From the NCBI GenBank assembly GCA_963700955.1, contig CAVOZH010000011.1, forward strand, positions 434,001-498,000: DNA of 64,000 bases. Direction: 5' to 3'. This document shows, piece after piece, positions 1-7,405 of the stretch. Under the pieces are notes generated by a model. That model was given only the letters and a program-made list of their open reading frames with translations, made no database searches and had not been told where the DNA came from. A program made the position numbers and the translations under genes. The DNA is from Nocardioides_C sp963700955 (lineage in GTDB: Bacteria > Actinomycetota > Actinomycetes > Propionibacteriales > Nocardioidaceae). How positions within the stretch are numbered: position 1 is the stretch's first letter; the number at the start of each line of letters is the position of its first letter.

Positions 1-8
1 GGGCAACC

Positions 9-1382
9 TCAAGCCCTGCCCCGGTTCGCGGCGATCGTCCGCGCGAACCAGTGGTAGGAGTCCTTCGGCGTGCGGCGCTGGGTCTGGTAGTCGACGTGGA
101 CGAGGCCGAAGCGCTTGGTGTACCCCTCGGCCCACTCGAAGTTGTCGACGAGGCTCCAGGTGAAGTAGCCGCGCACGTCGACGCCGGCCTCGATCGCCTG
201 GCCTACGGCGCGGAGGTGGCCGTCGAGGTACTCGACCCGGCGCGGGTCGGCGACCCGGCCGGCCGCGTCCGGCTCGTCGTCGTAGGCGCAGCCGCTCTCG
301 GTCACGTAGACCGGCGGCAGCAGCCCGCCGTACTCCTGGTCCATCATCACCAGCAGGTCGCGGAGGCCGTCGGGTACGACGGGCCAGCCGAAGTCCGTGA
401 CGGGGTACCCCTCGACCGGGAGCATGACGAACGGCAGGCCCTCTCCCCTGATCGGGCTGTCGTCGGGAGCCGGTGTCGAGGGCCCGGCGATGCGCGTGGG
501 CACGTAGTAGTTCACGCCGTAGAAGTCGATCGGGCTGCTGATGACCCGCAGGTCCTCGTCGACCGGGCCGGGCATCAGCGCGGCGTACCCGTCCGGGTAG
601 GCACCTCGCAGGACCGGGTCGGAGTAGAGCCGGTTCCACAGTGCCGCGAAGCCTGCTGCCGCCTGCTTGTCCTCGTCGCTCTCGGTGGCAGCCCACACGG
701 GACTGTGGCTGGTGGCGGTCCCGATGCTCGTGGCGTTCACGCCCCGGAGGGCCTGGACCGCCCGGCCGTGGCCGAGCAGGAGGTGGTGCGCGGCCGGCAG
801 GGCGTCGAGCATCAGCCGCTTGCCCGGTGCGTGCACGCCCATGGCGTAGCCGAGCATCGTCACCACGTTGGGCTCGTTCACGGGGATCCAGTGGCCGACC
901 CGGTCGGCGAGGTGCTCCCCGACGAGAGCGGCGTACTCCCCGAAGCGTTCGGCGGTGGAGCGGTTGAGCCAGCCGCCGTCGTCCTCGAGGCGCTGCGGGA
1001 GGTCCCAGTGGAACAGCGTCGCCATAGGAGTGATCCCCGCTGCGAGAAGCTCGTCGACGAGGCGGTCGTAGAACCCGAGGCCCGCGGCGTTGGCCCTGCC
1101 CGAGCCGTCGGGCTGGATCCGCGGCCAGGCGACCGAGAACCGGTAGCCGTCGAGCCCCAGCCCCTTCATCAGCGCGACGTCCTCGGCGTACCGGTGGTAG
1201 TGGTCGCAGGCCACCGCGCCGCTGCTGCCGTCGACGATCCGGCCGGGCTCGTCGCAGAACGTGTCCCACACGCTCCTGCCGCGCCCGTCCTCGTCAACCG
1301 CGCCCTCGATCTGGTACGCCGCCGTGCTGGCGCCGAAGACGAACCCCTCGGGCAGGTGCGGGAGCTGCCTCGTGTCCTCCAT
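9..1382 (-). CDS. GH1 family beta-glucosidase
   Basis: This 457-residue protein is a glycoside hydrolase family 1 enzyme, probably a cytoplasmic retaining beta-glucosidase releasing glucose from cellobiose or other beta-glucosides. Seen: the N-terminal GH1 signature FVFGASTAAYQIEGA, the acid/base Glu170 in VNEPN and the nucleophile Glu362 in YVTESGCAY, where most family members have TENG. There is no signal peptide and the length is normal for the family. The ATG lies 18 bp after the membrane glycosyltransferase gene on the same strand, so the two may share a transcript. The exact sugar specificity cannot be read from the sequence. Confidence 0.93.
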   Translation of the reverse strand: MEDTRQLPHLPEGFVFGASTAAYQIEGAVDEDGRGRSVWDTFCDEPGRIVDGSSGAVACDHYHRYAEDVALMKGLGLDGYRFSVAWPRIQPDGSGRANAAGLGFYDRLVDELLAAGITPMATLFHWDLPQRLEDDGGWLNRSTAERFGEYAALVGEHLADRVGHWIPVNEPNVVTMLGYAMGVHAPGKRLMLDALPAAHHLLLGHGRAVQALRGVNATSIGTATSHSPVWAATESDEDKQAAAGFAALWNRLYSDPVLRGAYPDGYAALMPGPVDEDLRVISSPIDFYGVNYYVPTRIAGPSTPAPDDSPIRGEGLPFVMLPVEGYPVTDFGWPVVPDGLRDLLVMMDQEYGGLLPPVYVTESGCAYDDEPDAAGRVADPRRVEYLDGHLRAVGQAIEAGVDVRGYFTWSLVDNFEWAEGYTKRFGLVHVDYQTQRRTPKDSYHWFARTIAANRGRA

Positions 1383-1400
1383 GGCCTCAGACTCGCACGC

Positions 1401-2939
1401 TCACCCGCCAGGCGTCGCGGCGTCGGGCGGGCGACCGTCGTGGCGGTAGACGTTGTGGCCGGCCACGACCGCGGCCACGTGGTAGTCGCGGCCGATGATG
1501 GCGGCCACCCGGCGCTTGGAGTCGAGCCCCCATGAGTCGAGGGGGCTCCACTCGACGATCCACGTCGGCGCGTCGGGACCCCGCAACGTCGCGACGAGCA
1601 GGTCGAGGTGCGGGTCGCGCACCCGCATCGGCAGGGTCCACAGGTACGGGTAGGGGCTGGTCAGCCCGGCGTCGAAGAGCACGTTCGCGTGCCCGTAGGT
1701 GACGAGCGCTGTGTCACCGGGCGCCGACCGAGCCTGGAGCCACCGGGCAGTCCTGAGCGTCTCCTCCTGCGAGTGGTCGAAGACCTCGCGGGCGGCGACG
1801 CCCACCACCATCGCCACCAAGGAGGAGAGCACCACCACGCCGACCAGAGGTCTCGTCCACTGGCTCGACCGGTGCCGGGCGAGAAGGGCGATGCCGATCA
1901 CCGCGGCGGGCACGAGCTGGATCAGGTAGTGGCGCCAGTAGTTGCCGCCGGCGGCCACGCCGACGACTCCTACGGCGAGCATCGCCAGGTACGCCCAGGA
2001 CAGCGGGTCGACCCGCCCTCGCTGTCTGACGACGCGGCCCACCGCCACAGCGAGAACGGGGGCGAGTCCGCTGACGAGTGCCACGGCGAGCATGGTTCGC
2101 AGGCGCTCCTCAGGGCGGATGACGTCGCCTCTCGCGATCACCTCCGCGGCGTCGAAGCGGAACCCGTACATCCCGAACAACAGGTTGCCGACGCCCGGCC
2201 CGGTCGCGGCCGCCCAGGCCAGCACCGCCACCAGGACAGCCGCGGCCCCGGCCGTCCCCGCCACGGCGACCTCCACCGCAGGGCGGCGGCTCGCGGGCTT
2301 CCACGCCGTGAGTGCGAGCAGCACCGCCGCGAACACGAGCGCGTCCACGAAGTTCTGCTTCACGAACACGGCGGCCATGGCCGTGAGACCCGCAACCAGC
2401 CCGAGGACCAGTCGCCGCGACCGGGTCTGACCCCCGGCCAGCGCCCACAGCGTCGCCGCACAGCTGACCAGGACGAAGGGGGCGGCGAGCAGCTCGCCGT
2501 CGACTCCTTGGGACGTGAGGGCGAACGACGCCGTCAGCGCGGCCGCGGCCAGCGAGCACCACCAGGCGGCCCGCGGACCGGCCACCACCCGTCCCACGGC
2601 GGCCGCGGCAAGGACGAGCGCCACGGTCATGACCAGGCCGACGACCCTGATCCCGAGCGGCCCCTCACCCACCCCCGCCTTGAAGAGCAGCAGGAGCAAC
2701 GGCGGCCGGTCGACCCAGAACGCCCCGTACATCGTGTTGTCGGAGAGGTGCCACTGCCTCGCCACCATGAGGTACCCGGCCTCGTCCGGCAGGGGCGGCG
2801 ACCGGAGGAACGGAAGGCGGAGCGCGACAGCCATCCCGACGGGTACGGCGAGCCACAGCCACGACCGCGACGGCCCCGACGAGGGGACCACCACGCTCGC
2901 GCCGGGATGAGCTCGGCCGGGCGGCCGAGGGGGCGCCAT
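1401..2939 (-). CDS. GT-C (GT39-like) membrane glycosyltransferase
   Basis: A 512-residue polytopic membrane protein with about ten hydrophobic helices. After the first helix comes PLPDEAGYLMVARQW, the acidic loop motif of GT-C glycosyltransferases (ArnT/PMT/GT39 type), which use polyprenyl-phosphate sugars on the outer face of the membrane. Later segments alternate helices with Arg-rich loops, and the C-terminal third is a soluble exposed domain. Acceptor and sugar are unknown. I chose the ATG at 2939 because TAGCAT lies 7 nt upstream on the coding strand (2947-2952), the pattern of a leaderless start; an in-frame start further upstream would run into the divergent YdeI gene. Confidence 0.8.
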   Translation of the reverse strand: MAPPRPPGRAHPGASVVVPSSGPSRSWLWLAVPVGMAVALRLPFLRSPPLPDEAGYLMVARQWHLSDNTMYGAFWVDRPPLLLLLFKAGVGEGPLGIRVVGLVMTVALVLAAAAVGRVVAGPRAAWWCSLAAAALTASFALTSQGVDGELLAAPFVLVSCAATLWALAGGQTRSRRLVLGLVAGLTAMAAVFVKQNFVDALVFAAVLLALTAWKPASRRPAVEVAVAGTAGAAAVLVAVLAWAAATGPGVGNLLFGMYGFRFDAAEVIARGDVIRPEERLRTMLAVALVSGLAPVLAVAVGRVVRQRGRVDPLSWAYLAMLAVGVVGVAAGGNYWRHYLIQLVPAAVIGIALLARHRSSQWTRPLVGVVVLSSLVAMVVGVAAREVFDHSQEETLRTARWLQARSAPGDTALVTYGHANVLFDAGLTSPYPYLWTLPMRVRDPHLDLLVATLRGPDAPTWIVEWSPLDSWGLDSKRRVAAIIGRDYHVAAVVAGHNVYRHDGRPPDAATPGG

Positions 2940-3007
2940 GTCGTCGATGCTAGGCACGTGACGCGCGGAACCACCCCGGAACGGCGGCCCTCTGCCACGA
3001 TTTGGGG

Positions 3008-3440
3008 ATGACCGACGAGCCACCGGTGACCTACTTCGAGAGCCCTGAGGACCTCCGCTCGTGGTTGGAGGCGAACCACGCCACCGCGACGGAGCTGTGG
3101 GTGGGCTACTGGAAGAAGCACAGCGGCCGCAACGGCCTGACGTGGTCCGAGGCTGTGGACCAGGCGCTGTGCTTCGGCTGGATCGACAGCGTGCGCTACC
3201 GGGTCGACGACGAGCGCTCCCGCCTACGCGGCACGGCTGGCCGCGTCACCTGAGGTCCTGGCCTTCTTCGGGTCCCGCCCTCCGACGTACCGGAAGGTCG
3301 CGAAGCGCGCGAAGCGCTGGGTGATGTCGGCGAAGAAGGAGGAGACGCGTGACAAGCGGATGGCCGAGCTCATCGCCGACTGCGAGGCGGGGCGGCTGAT
3401 CAGGTCGCAGCGGTACGGCCGGAACAAGCCCGCGTCCTGA
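3008..3440 (+). pseudogene. YdeI/OmpD-associated family protein, broken by internal deletion and frameshift
   Basis: The first frame reads MTDEPPVTYFESPEDLRSW through QALCFGWIDSVRYRVDDERS, the normal N-terminal half of the YdeI family, then runs out at a TGA at 3251-3253. The C-terminal half resumes in another frame (about 3207-3440) as SPEVLAFFGSRPPTYRKVAK then RWVMSAKKEETRDKRMAEL. The central segment usual in this family, with the RFTPR...WSKVN stretch, is absent, so roughly 40-50 residues were lost together with the frame. Both halves keep family-like sequence, so the break looks recent. The family's biochemical role is not firmly known. An assembly error is less likely because sequence is missing as well as shifted. 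Confidence 0.85.
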
Positions 3441-3455
3441 GCGGTTGGTATCGCC

Positions 3456-4232
3456 ATGAGCGCATTGCGGCTGCCGGAGCCGAAGATCGACGTACGACGG
3501 TCCGCCGACCGTTTCTCCACCAAGGTGGAATGGCTCGACTCCAAGCACTCGTTCTCGTTCGGGCACCACTACGACCCCGGAAACGTCGGCCACGGCCTGC
3601 TGCTCGTCAACAACGACGACGTCGTGCGCGCCGGCACCGGCTTCGAGACCCACCCCCATCAGGACATGGAGATCGTGACCTGGGTGATGCGCGGGAGCCT
3701 CGTGCACCAGGACTCGACCGGGCACGCCGGGATCATCTACCCCGGCCTGGCGCAGCGGATGAGCGCCGGCACCGGGATCCTGCACTCCGAGAAGAACGAC
3801 TCGTGGCGGCTCGCGCCGGAGCGGGGCGAGCACGACGAGCCCGTGCACTTCGTGCAGATGTGGGTGGTGCCGGACGAGCCAGGGACCACGCCCGGCTACG
3901 AGCAGCTCGAGATCGACGACGAGCTGATGCGCGGCGGGCTGGTCCCGGTCGCCTCCGGCATGACCAGCCACGAAGGCGACGCCGCGATCCGGATCAAGAA
4001 CCGCTACGCCGCCCTGTACGCCGCTCGGCTCGCGCCGGGTGGCAGCGTGACGTTGCCCGACGCGCCGTACCTCCACCTCTTCGTGCCGCAGGGGACGGTC
4101 GACCTCGAAGGTGCGGGGCCGCTCGACGAAGGCGACTCGGTCCGTTTCACGGCGACCGGAGGGAACCGCGTGACGGCGACCGGTGTGGGTGCCGAGATCC
4201 TCGTGTGGGAGATGCACGCGACGATCCGCTGA
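3456..4232 (+). CDS. pirin family protein
   Basis: A 258-residue bicupin of the pirin family. The N-terminal cupin carries the metal-site motif FETHPHQDMEIVTWV and later AGTGILHSE, matching the iron-binding His/His/Glu/His set of pirins. Related bacterial pirins include quercetin dioxygenases and redox-responsive regulators of central metabolism; the role here cannot be decided. Cytoplasmic, no signal peptide. It ends 3 bp before the convergent pyrE gene, so their 3' ends nearly touch. The ATG follows the YdeI pseudogene by 15 bp, with weak ribosome-binding sequence. Confidence 0.93.
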   Translation: MSALRLPEPKIDVRRSADRFSTKVEWLDSKHSFSFGHHYDPGNVGHGLLLVNNDDVVRAGTGFETHPHQDMEIVTWVMRGSLVHQDSTGHAGIIYPGLAQRMSAGTGILHSEKNDSWRLAPERGEHDEPVHFVQMWVVPDEPGTTPGYEQLEIDDELMRGGLVPVASGMTSHEGDAAIRIKNRYAALYAARLAPGGSVTLPDAPYLHLFVPQGTVDLEGAGPLDEGDSVRFTATGGNRVTATGVGAEILVWEMHATIR

Positions 4233-4235
4233 GCC

Positions 4236-4769
4236 TCAGCCCCGGTGGGTGGGCGCGTCCGCGGCGGTGAAGAGCGCGCGGAGCTCGAGGCCGAGCCCGG
4301 CCAGGGCGTCGCCGTCGCCGGCCCGACGGTCGATGACGCACAGCACGGTCTGCACCTCCGCGCCGAGTGCCCGCAGGTCCTTCGTGGACAGCACGACCTG
4401 GCCTCCCGAGGTCACCACGTCCTCGACCACGACGACCCGCCGCCCCGCGACGTCGGCCCCCTCGGCGAGCCGCTTGGTGCCGTACTCCTTGGCTCGCTTG
4501 CGCACGAACGCCGCAGGGAGCCCGGTGGCCCGGGACAGTGCCGTGACGACCGGGACGCCCCCGAGCTCGAGCCCGGCCAGCACCTCGGTGTCCTCGGGCA
4601 CCAGCGCCGCCATCTGCTCGGCGATCCGCGACAGCAGGTCGGGCCGCGCCTCGAACTGGTACTTGTCGAAGTACTCCCTCGCCGTCACGCCCGAGCGGAG
4701 GAGGAACTCACCTTCGAGATGCGCCACTCCGAAGACGTCGGCTGCCAGATCACGGTGCGCGTCGCTCAT
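4236..4769 (-). CDS. pyrE: orotate phosphoribosyltransferase
   Basis: A 177-residue type I phosphoribosyltransferase. It joins orotate to PRPP to give OMP in pyrimidine synthesis. The PRPP-binding loop reads RVVVVEDVVTSGGQV, with the two acidic residues and TSGG of the family, and the mobile loop region FVRKRAKEYGTKRLAEGADVAG is intact. It lies 42 bp downstream of the DAC-domain gene on the same strand and may be co-transcribed with it; no other pyr gene is in the window. Confidence 0.93.
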   Translation of the reverse strand: MSDAHRDLAADVFGVAHLEGEFLLRSGVTAREYFDKYQFEARPDLLSRIAEQMAALVPEDTEVLAGLELGGVPVVTALSRATGLPAAFVRKRAKEYGTKRLAEGADVAGRRVVVVEDVVTSGGQVVLSTKDLRALGAEVQTVLCVIDRRAGDGDALAGLGLELRALFTAADAPTHRG

Positions 4770-4811
4770 GCGTGGATCCTCCCACCTGGTCGCGCTGCCC
4801 TGGCGCCCGAG

Positions 4812-6572
4812 TCAGGAGGAGAAGAAGGACTCGTTCATGCGTGTGTCGGGGGCGAACGGTACGACGGCCAGGCGCATCCCGGTCTGCGCGAAGCGCTGCT
4901 GCTCGACCCTGGCCACCACGTCGTTGGCGCGGGCGCACTGGCTCTCGTTGAGGTAGAACGCGAAGAGCCGCAGCCGCTCCCGTGCGGCGTAGAAGCTCTC
5001 GAGGTCGACCTCCTCGGCGCTGCCGATGGTCTCGAGGTCGAACAGCGCCTGCTCCACGTCCTCGGGCCTGACCCGCGGGGCAAGCTCGGGGTGTACGTCG
5101 ATCATCCCGTCGTCGCTGACGATCACGATCAGGCACGGCGCCGAGGACGCCGCGGTGTAGCGGACCGCGGAGTTGTAGCGCGCCCCGCGTCCCGGGTCAC
5201 CCACGCCGGTCGCGATCCCGTCGAGGATCACGCCGACCGCGTGACACGTGCCGTCAGGGGTGAGGAGCACCGCCCCGTCGATCTTCGTCAGCGAGCGCAG
5301 CATCCGGCTGCCGATCATCTGCGGGTCGATCGCGAGCGCCTGGGGGGACAGCCGCTGGGCCTCCTGGGCCGCGGCCGTCGTGACCACGAGCATCGTGCCC
5401 TTGCCCTCGGCCACGGCCGTCTGCGCGAGGCGCCAGATGGCGCGGATGTCGTGGTCGTCGACGTTGGCGAAGACTCGTCGCATCGAGTCCACGAAGAGCG
5501 AGGGCGACATCCGGGGCCGCGGGAGCTGGGGGTGCCCGTTGGCCACCCGGAGCAGCGGGGCGCTGTGGTGGGACATGACCCACACGCCCTGCTCGACGAT
5601 CGCGAAGCGGAAGAGGTCCTCGGTGCTGCCGTCGTACTGCTCCGAGATCGCCCCGAGCCCGTAGATCGTGGTGCCGTCGATGAGCAGCCCGAGCTGGTTG
5701 TCGGTGATCTCGAGGAGCTTGCGGAACTGCAGCCGCTCCCGCACGGAGATCGGGGCGCGCAGCCGGATCGCGACGTCGACGTGGGGGTGGCCGTCCGCGG
5801 CGAGGATCACCGACCCCGAGCCGGCGCGCCCTTCGTAGGCCGTCGACGCGAGCGCCTCGAACGAGTCGAACAGGCCCTTCGCCAGGGTCTGGCCGGCGAT
5901 GACCGCGGTGGAGAAGACGAGGTGGTTCGCCGCCCGCCGGATGGCGTCGGTCGGCACGTCGTCCTCGATCGGGGAGATGGTGCGGGGCGGCTTCGCCGCC
6001 AGCAGCGCATGGGTCGCGGTGCGCAGCAGCTCGCTGATGATGCCGTGGGCCAGCGAGACGGTGAGCCGAATGCCGTCCACCTCGGCGGTCTCGAGCCGGG
6101 GCAGCGCGTCGAGCGCGTCGGTGTCGACCGAGATCACCGGGTGCACCCCGAAGTCCCCGACCGGCGCGCACTGACCGACGAAGAACGTCCTTCCGGCGCC
6201 GGCAGGGGCGCGTTCCATTGCGACCTCGACCGCGGCGGCCCTGGCGGCGTCGCGATGGAACTCGTGCCGCGCTTGGTGCATCTCCTCGGTCGCGAACTCC
6301 ATGTCGTGGACCGGCGACTCCTGGTAGCGCCGCTTGGCGTCGAGCACCACGCCACCGAAGTCGGCCGTGGTGAACTCCGGATCGAGGCCTGCCCGCGTCT
6401 CGAGGCAGACCTGGCTGGTGTCCTCCCGGTCGTTGGCGAACCCCACGAGGTATGCCTCGGGTGAGAGGATCGCCCCGATCTGGTCGAGCGCCCGGTCGGC
6501 GGCACCGTCGAGCGAGATGCGGAACTGTTGCTGGTATCCCCACATGCTCTGATTCAGGTGCGGGTCGGACAT
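4812..6572 (-). CDS. DisA_N (diadenylate cyclase)-like domain protein with degenerate active site
   Basis: A 586-residue soluble protein. Residues about 400-500 form a DAC domain as in DisA, CdaA and archaeal DacZ: LRSLTKIDGAVLLTPDG holds the DGA motif (Asp432) that binds metal. The second motif, RHR in active cyclases, reads Arg465-Tyr466-Asn467 inside GARYNSAVRYTA. The first 400 residues are not recognisable to me; the segment near 270-330 has a sensor-like alternation of strands and helices. Known: active DAC domains make c-di-AMP as dimers or octamers. Inferred: this copy is catalytically weak, uses altered chemistry, or acts as a nucleotide sensor. The ATG at 6572 fits where conserved-looking sequence begins. 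It sits directly upstream of pyrE. Confidence 0.7.
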   Translation of the reverse strand: MSDPHLNQSMWGYQQQFRISLDGAADRALDQIGAILSPEAYLVGFANDREDTSQVCLETRAGLDPEFTTADFGGVVLDAKRRYQESPVHDMEFATEEMHQARHEFHRDAARAAAVEVAMERAPAGAGRTFFVGQCAPVGDFGVHPVISVDTDALDALPRLETAEVDGIRLTVSLAHGIISELLRTATHALLAAKPPRTISPIEDDVPTDAIRRAANHLVFSTAVIAGQTLAKGLFDSFEALASTAYEGRAGSGSVILAADGHPHVDVAIRLRAPISVRERLQFRKLLEITDNQLGLLIDGTTIYGLGAISEQYDGSTEDLFRFAIVEQGVWVMSHHSAPLLRVANGHPQLPRPRMSPSLFVDSMRRVFANVDDHDIRAIWRLAQTAVAEGKGTMLVVTTAAAQEAQRLSPQALAIDPQMIGSRMLRSLTKIDGAVLLTPDGTCHAVGVILDGIATGVGDPGRGARYNSAVRYTAASSAPCLIVIVSDDGMIDVHPELAPRVRPEDVEQALFDLETIGSAEEVDLESFYAARERLRLFAFYLNESQCARANDVVARVEQQRFAQTGMRLAVVPFAPDTRMNESFFSS

Positions 6573-6643
6573 TCGGCGGCTCTCAGACTTCTCGTCGCGG
6601 ACTACCCATAAGTGCCCCCGCAGGCGCGGCGCAAACGCTCCGG

Positions 6644-6657
6644 GGGACCTTCGCCCC
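6644..6657 (+). promoter_or_regulatory. DosR/DevR-like box upstream of hsp20
   Basis: GGGACCTTCGCCCC matches the mycobacterial DosR core GGGACTTTNGTCCC at 12 of 14 positions, counting the N. It ends 72 nt before the hsp20 ATG. Extended by one G (6643-6657), the same 15-mer occurs in reverse at 10643-10657 before the DUF1876 gene. A further GGGGGGAC half-site lies at 6674-6681. Regulation by a DosR homologue encoded elsewhere is inferred. Confidence 0.55.
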
Positions 6658-6681
6658 TTCATCCGCACACCACGGGGGGAC

Positions 6682-6701
6682 AGTCTGGAGAAAGACAGAC
6701 T
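6682..6701. promoter_or_regulatory. short inverted repeat in the hsp20 promoter region
   Basis: AGTCTG and CAGACT are perfect 6-bp arms separated by 8 nt, 28 nt before the hsp20 start codon. It does not match HAIR or CIRCE heat-shock operators. It may be a repressor site or a leader hairpin; the sequence does not decide. Confidence 0.3.
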
Positions 6702-6729
6702 TTCCCGCGTGTCCCAGAGGAGGAGCACG

Positions 6730-7152
6730 ATGACAACAGTTGCCCGGCGGACCTCGAACCCGATGGCGGAGATGCTGGACTGGCTCGAGTCGAACTCGCC
6801 GTTGAACCTGCACGGCGTGGGCCTCGCGCCGTACGTCCGGGTGGAGGACTTCCTCGAGGAGGGCGCCTACGTACTCCGTGCCGAGCTTCCGGGGATCAAC
6901 CCGGAGGAGGACGTCGAGGTCAATGTCGAGAACGACATGCTCACCATCCACGGAGAGCGCCGCGAGGAGACCAAGGAGAAGGGCCACCGTGAGTTCCACT
7001 ACGGGTCCTTCCGCCGCACCGTGACGCTGCCGAAGGGCGCCAAGACCGACCAGATCACCGCGTCGTACCACGACGGGGTCCTCGAGGTCCGTGTCCCGAC
7101 CGAGACCGGGGAGAAGCCGAGCGTGCGCATCCCCGTCCAGCGCGCCAAGTGA
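6730..7152 (+). CDS. Hsp20/alpha-crystallin family small heat-shock protein
   Basis: A 140-residue small chaperone that holds unfolding proteins in the cytoplasm, of the HspX/Hsp18 type. The alpha-crystallin domain covers about residues 35-135, with AELPGINPEEDVEVNVEND and the C-terminal VRIPVQRAK, which contains the I-x-V type anchor. The ATG at 6730 is chosen for the strong AGGAGGAGC ribosome site 5-13 nt upstream. It heads a run of hsp20, DUF1918 and P-type ATPase with short gaps, which looks like one stress operon. A DosR-like box lies upstream. Confidence 0.95.
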   Translation: MTTVARRTSNPMAEMLDWLESNSPLNLHGVGLAPYVRVEDFLEEGAYVLRAELPGINPEEDVEVNVENDMLTIHGERREETKEKGHREFHYGSFRRTVTLPKGAKTDQITASYHDGVLEVRVPTETGEKPSVRIPVQRAK

Positions 7153-7161
7153 GGAGCTGAC

Positions 7162-7374
7162 GTGCAGGCCTCAGTCGGTGACCGGATCCACGTGAGCGGC
7201 ACCCATGTCGCTGACCACGAGCGCGACGGCGAGATCCTGGAGGTCCGTGGCAAGGACGGCACGCCGCCGTACGTAGTCCGCTGGCTCGACACGGGTCACG
7301 AGGCGCTCGTCTTCCCCGGCCCGGATGCGAGCATCCACCACGCCGGCGGCGCGGCGCACCCGGCCGGCGAGTAG
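7162..7374 (+). CDS. DUF1918 domain-containing protein
   Basis: A 70-residue protein with a GTG start and GGAG nearby. The whole protein is one DUF1918 (SH3-like barrel) domain: GDRIHVSGTHVADHERDGEI then PPYVVRWLDTGHEALVFPGP. Function is unknown. It lies between hsp20 and the P-type ATPase with 9-bp and 31-bp gaps, and small proteins of this family often occur beside universal stress and dormancy genes in actinobacteria. Confidence 0.9.
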   Translation: MQASVGDRIHVSGTHVADHERDGEILEVRGKDGTPPYVVRWLDTGHEALVFPGPDASIHHAGGAAHPAGE

Positions 7375-7405
7375 CCCCGGGCCGACCCGCTCACCGGGGA
7401 CCTCG

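Noticed and set aside
6682..6701. HspR (HAIR) or CIRCE heat-shock operator before hsp20
   Set aside because: The inverted repeat AGTCTG/CAGACT does not match CTTGAGT-N7-ACTCAAG or the CIRCE sequence; kept only as an unassigned repeat.
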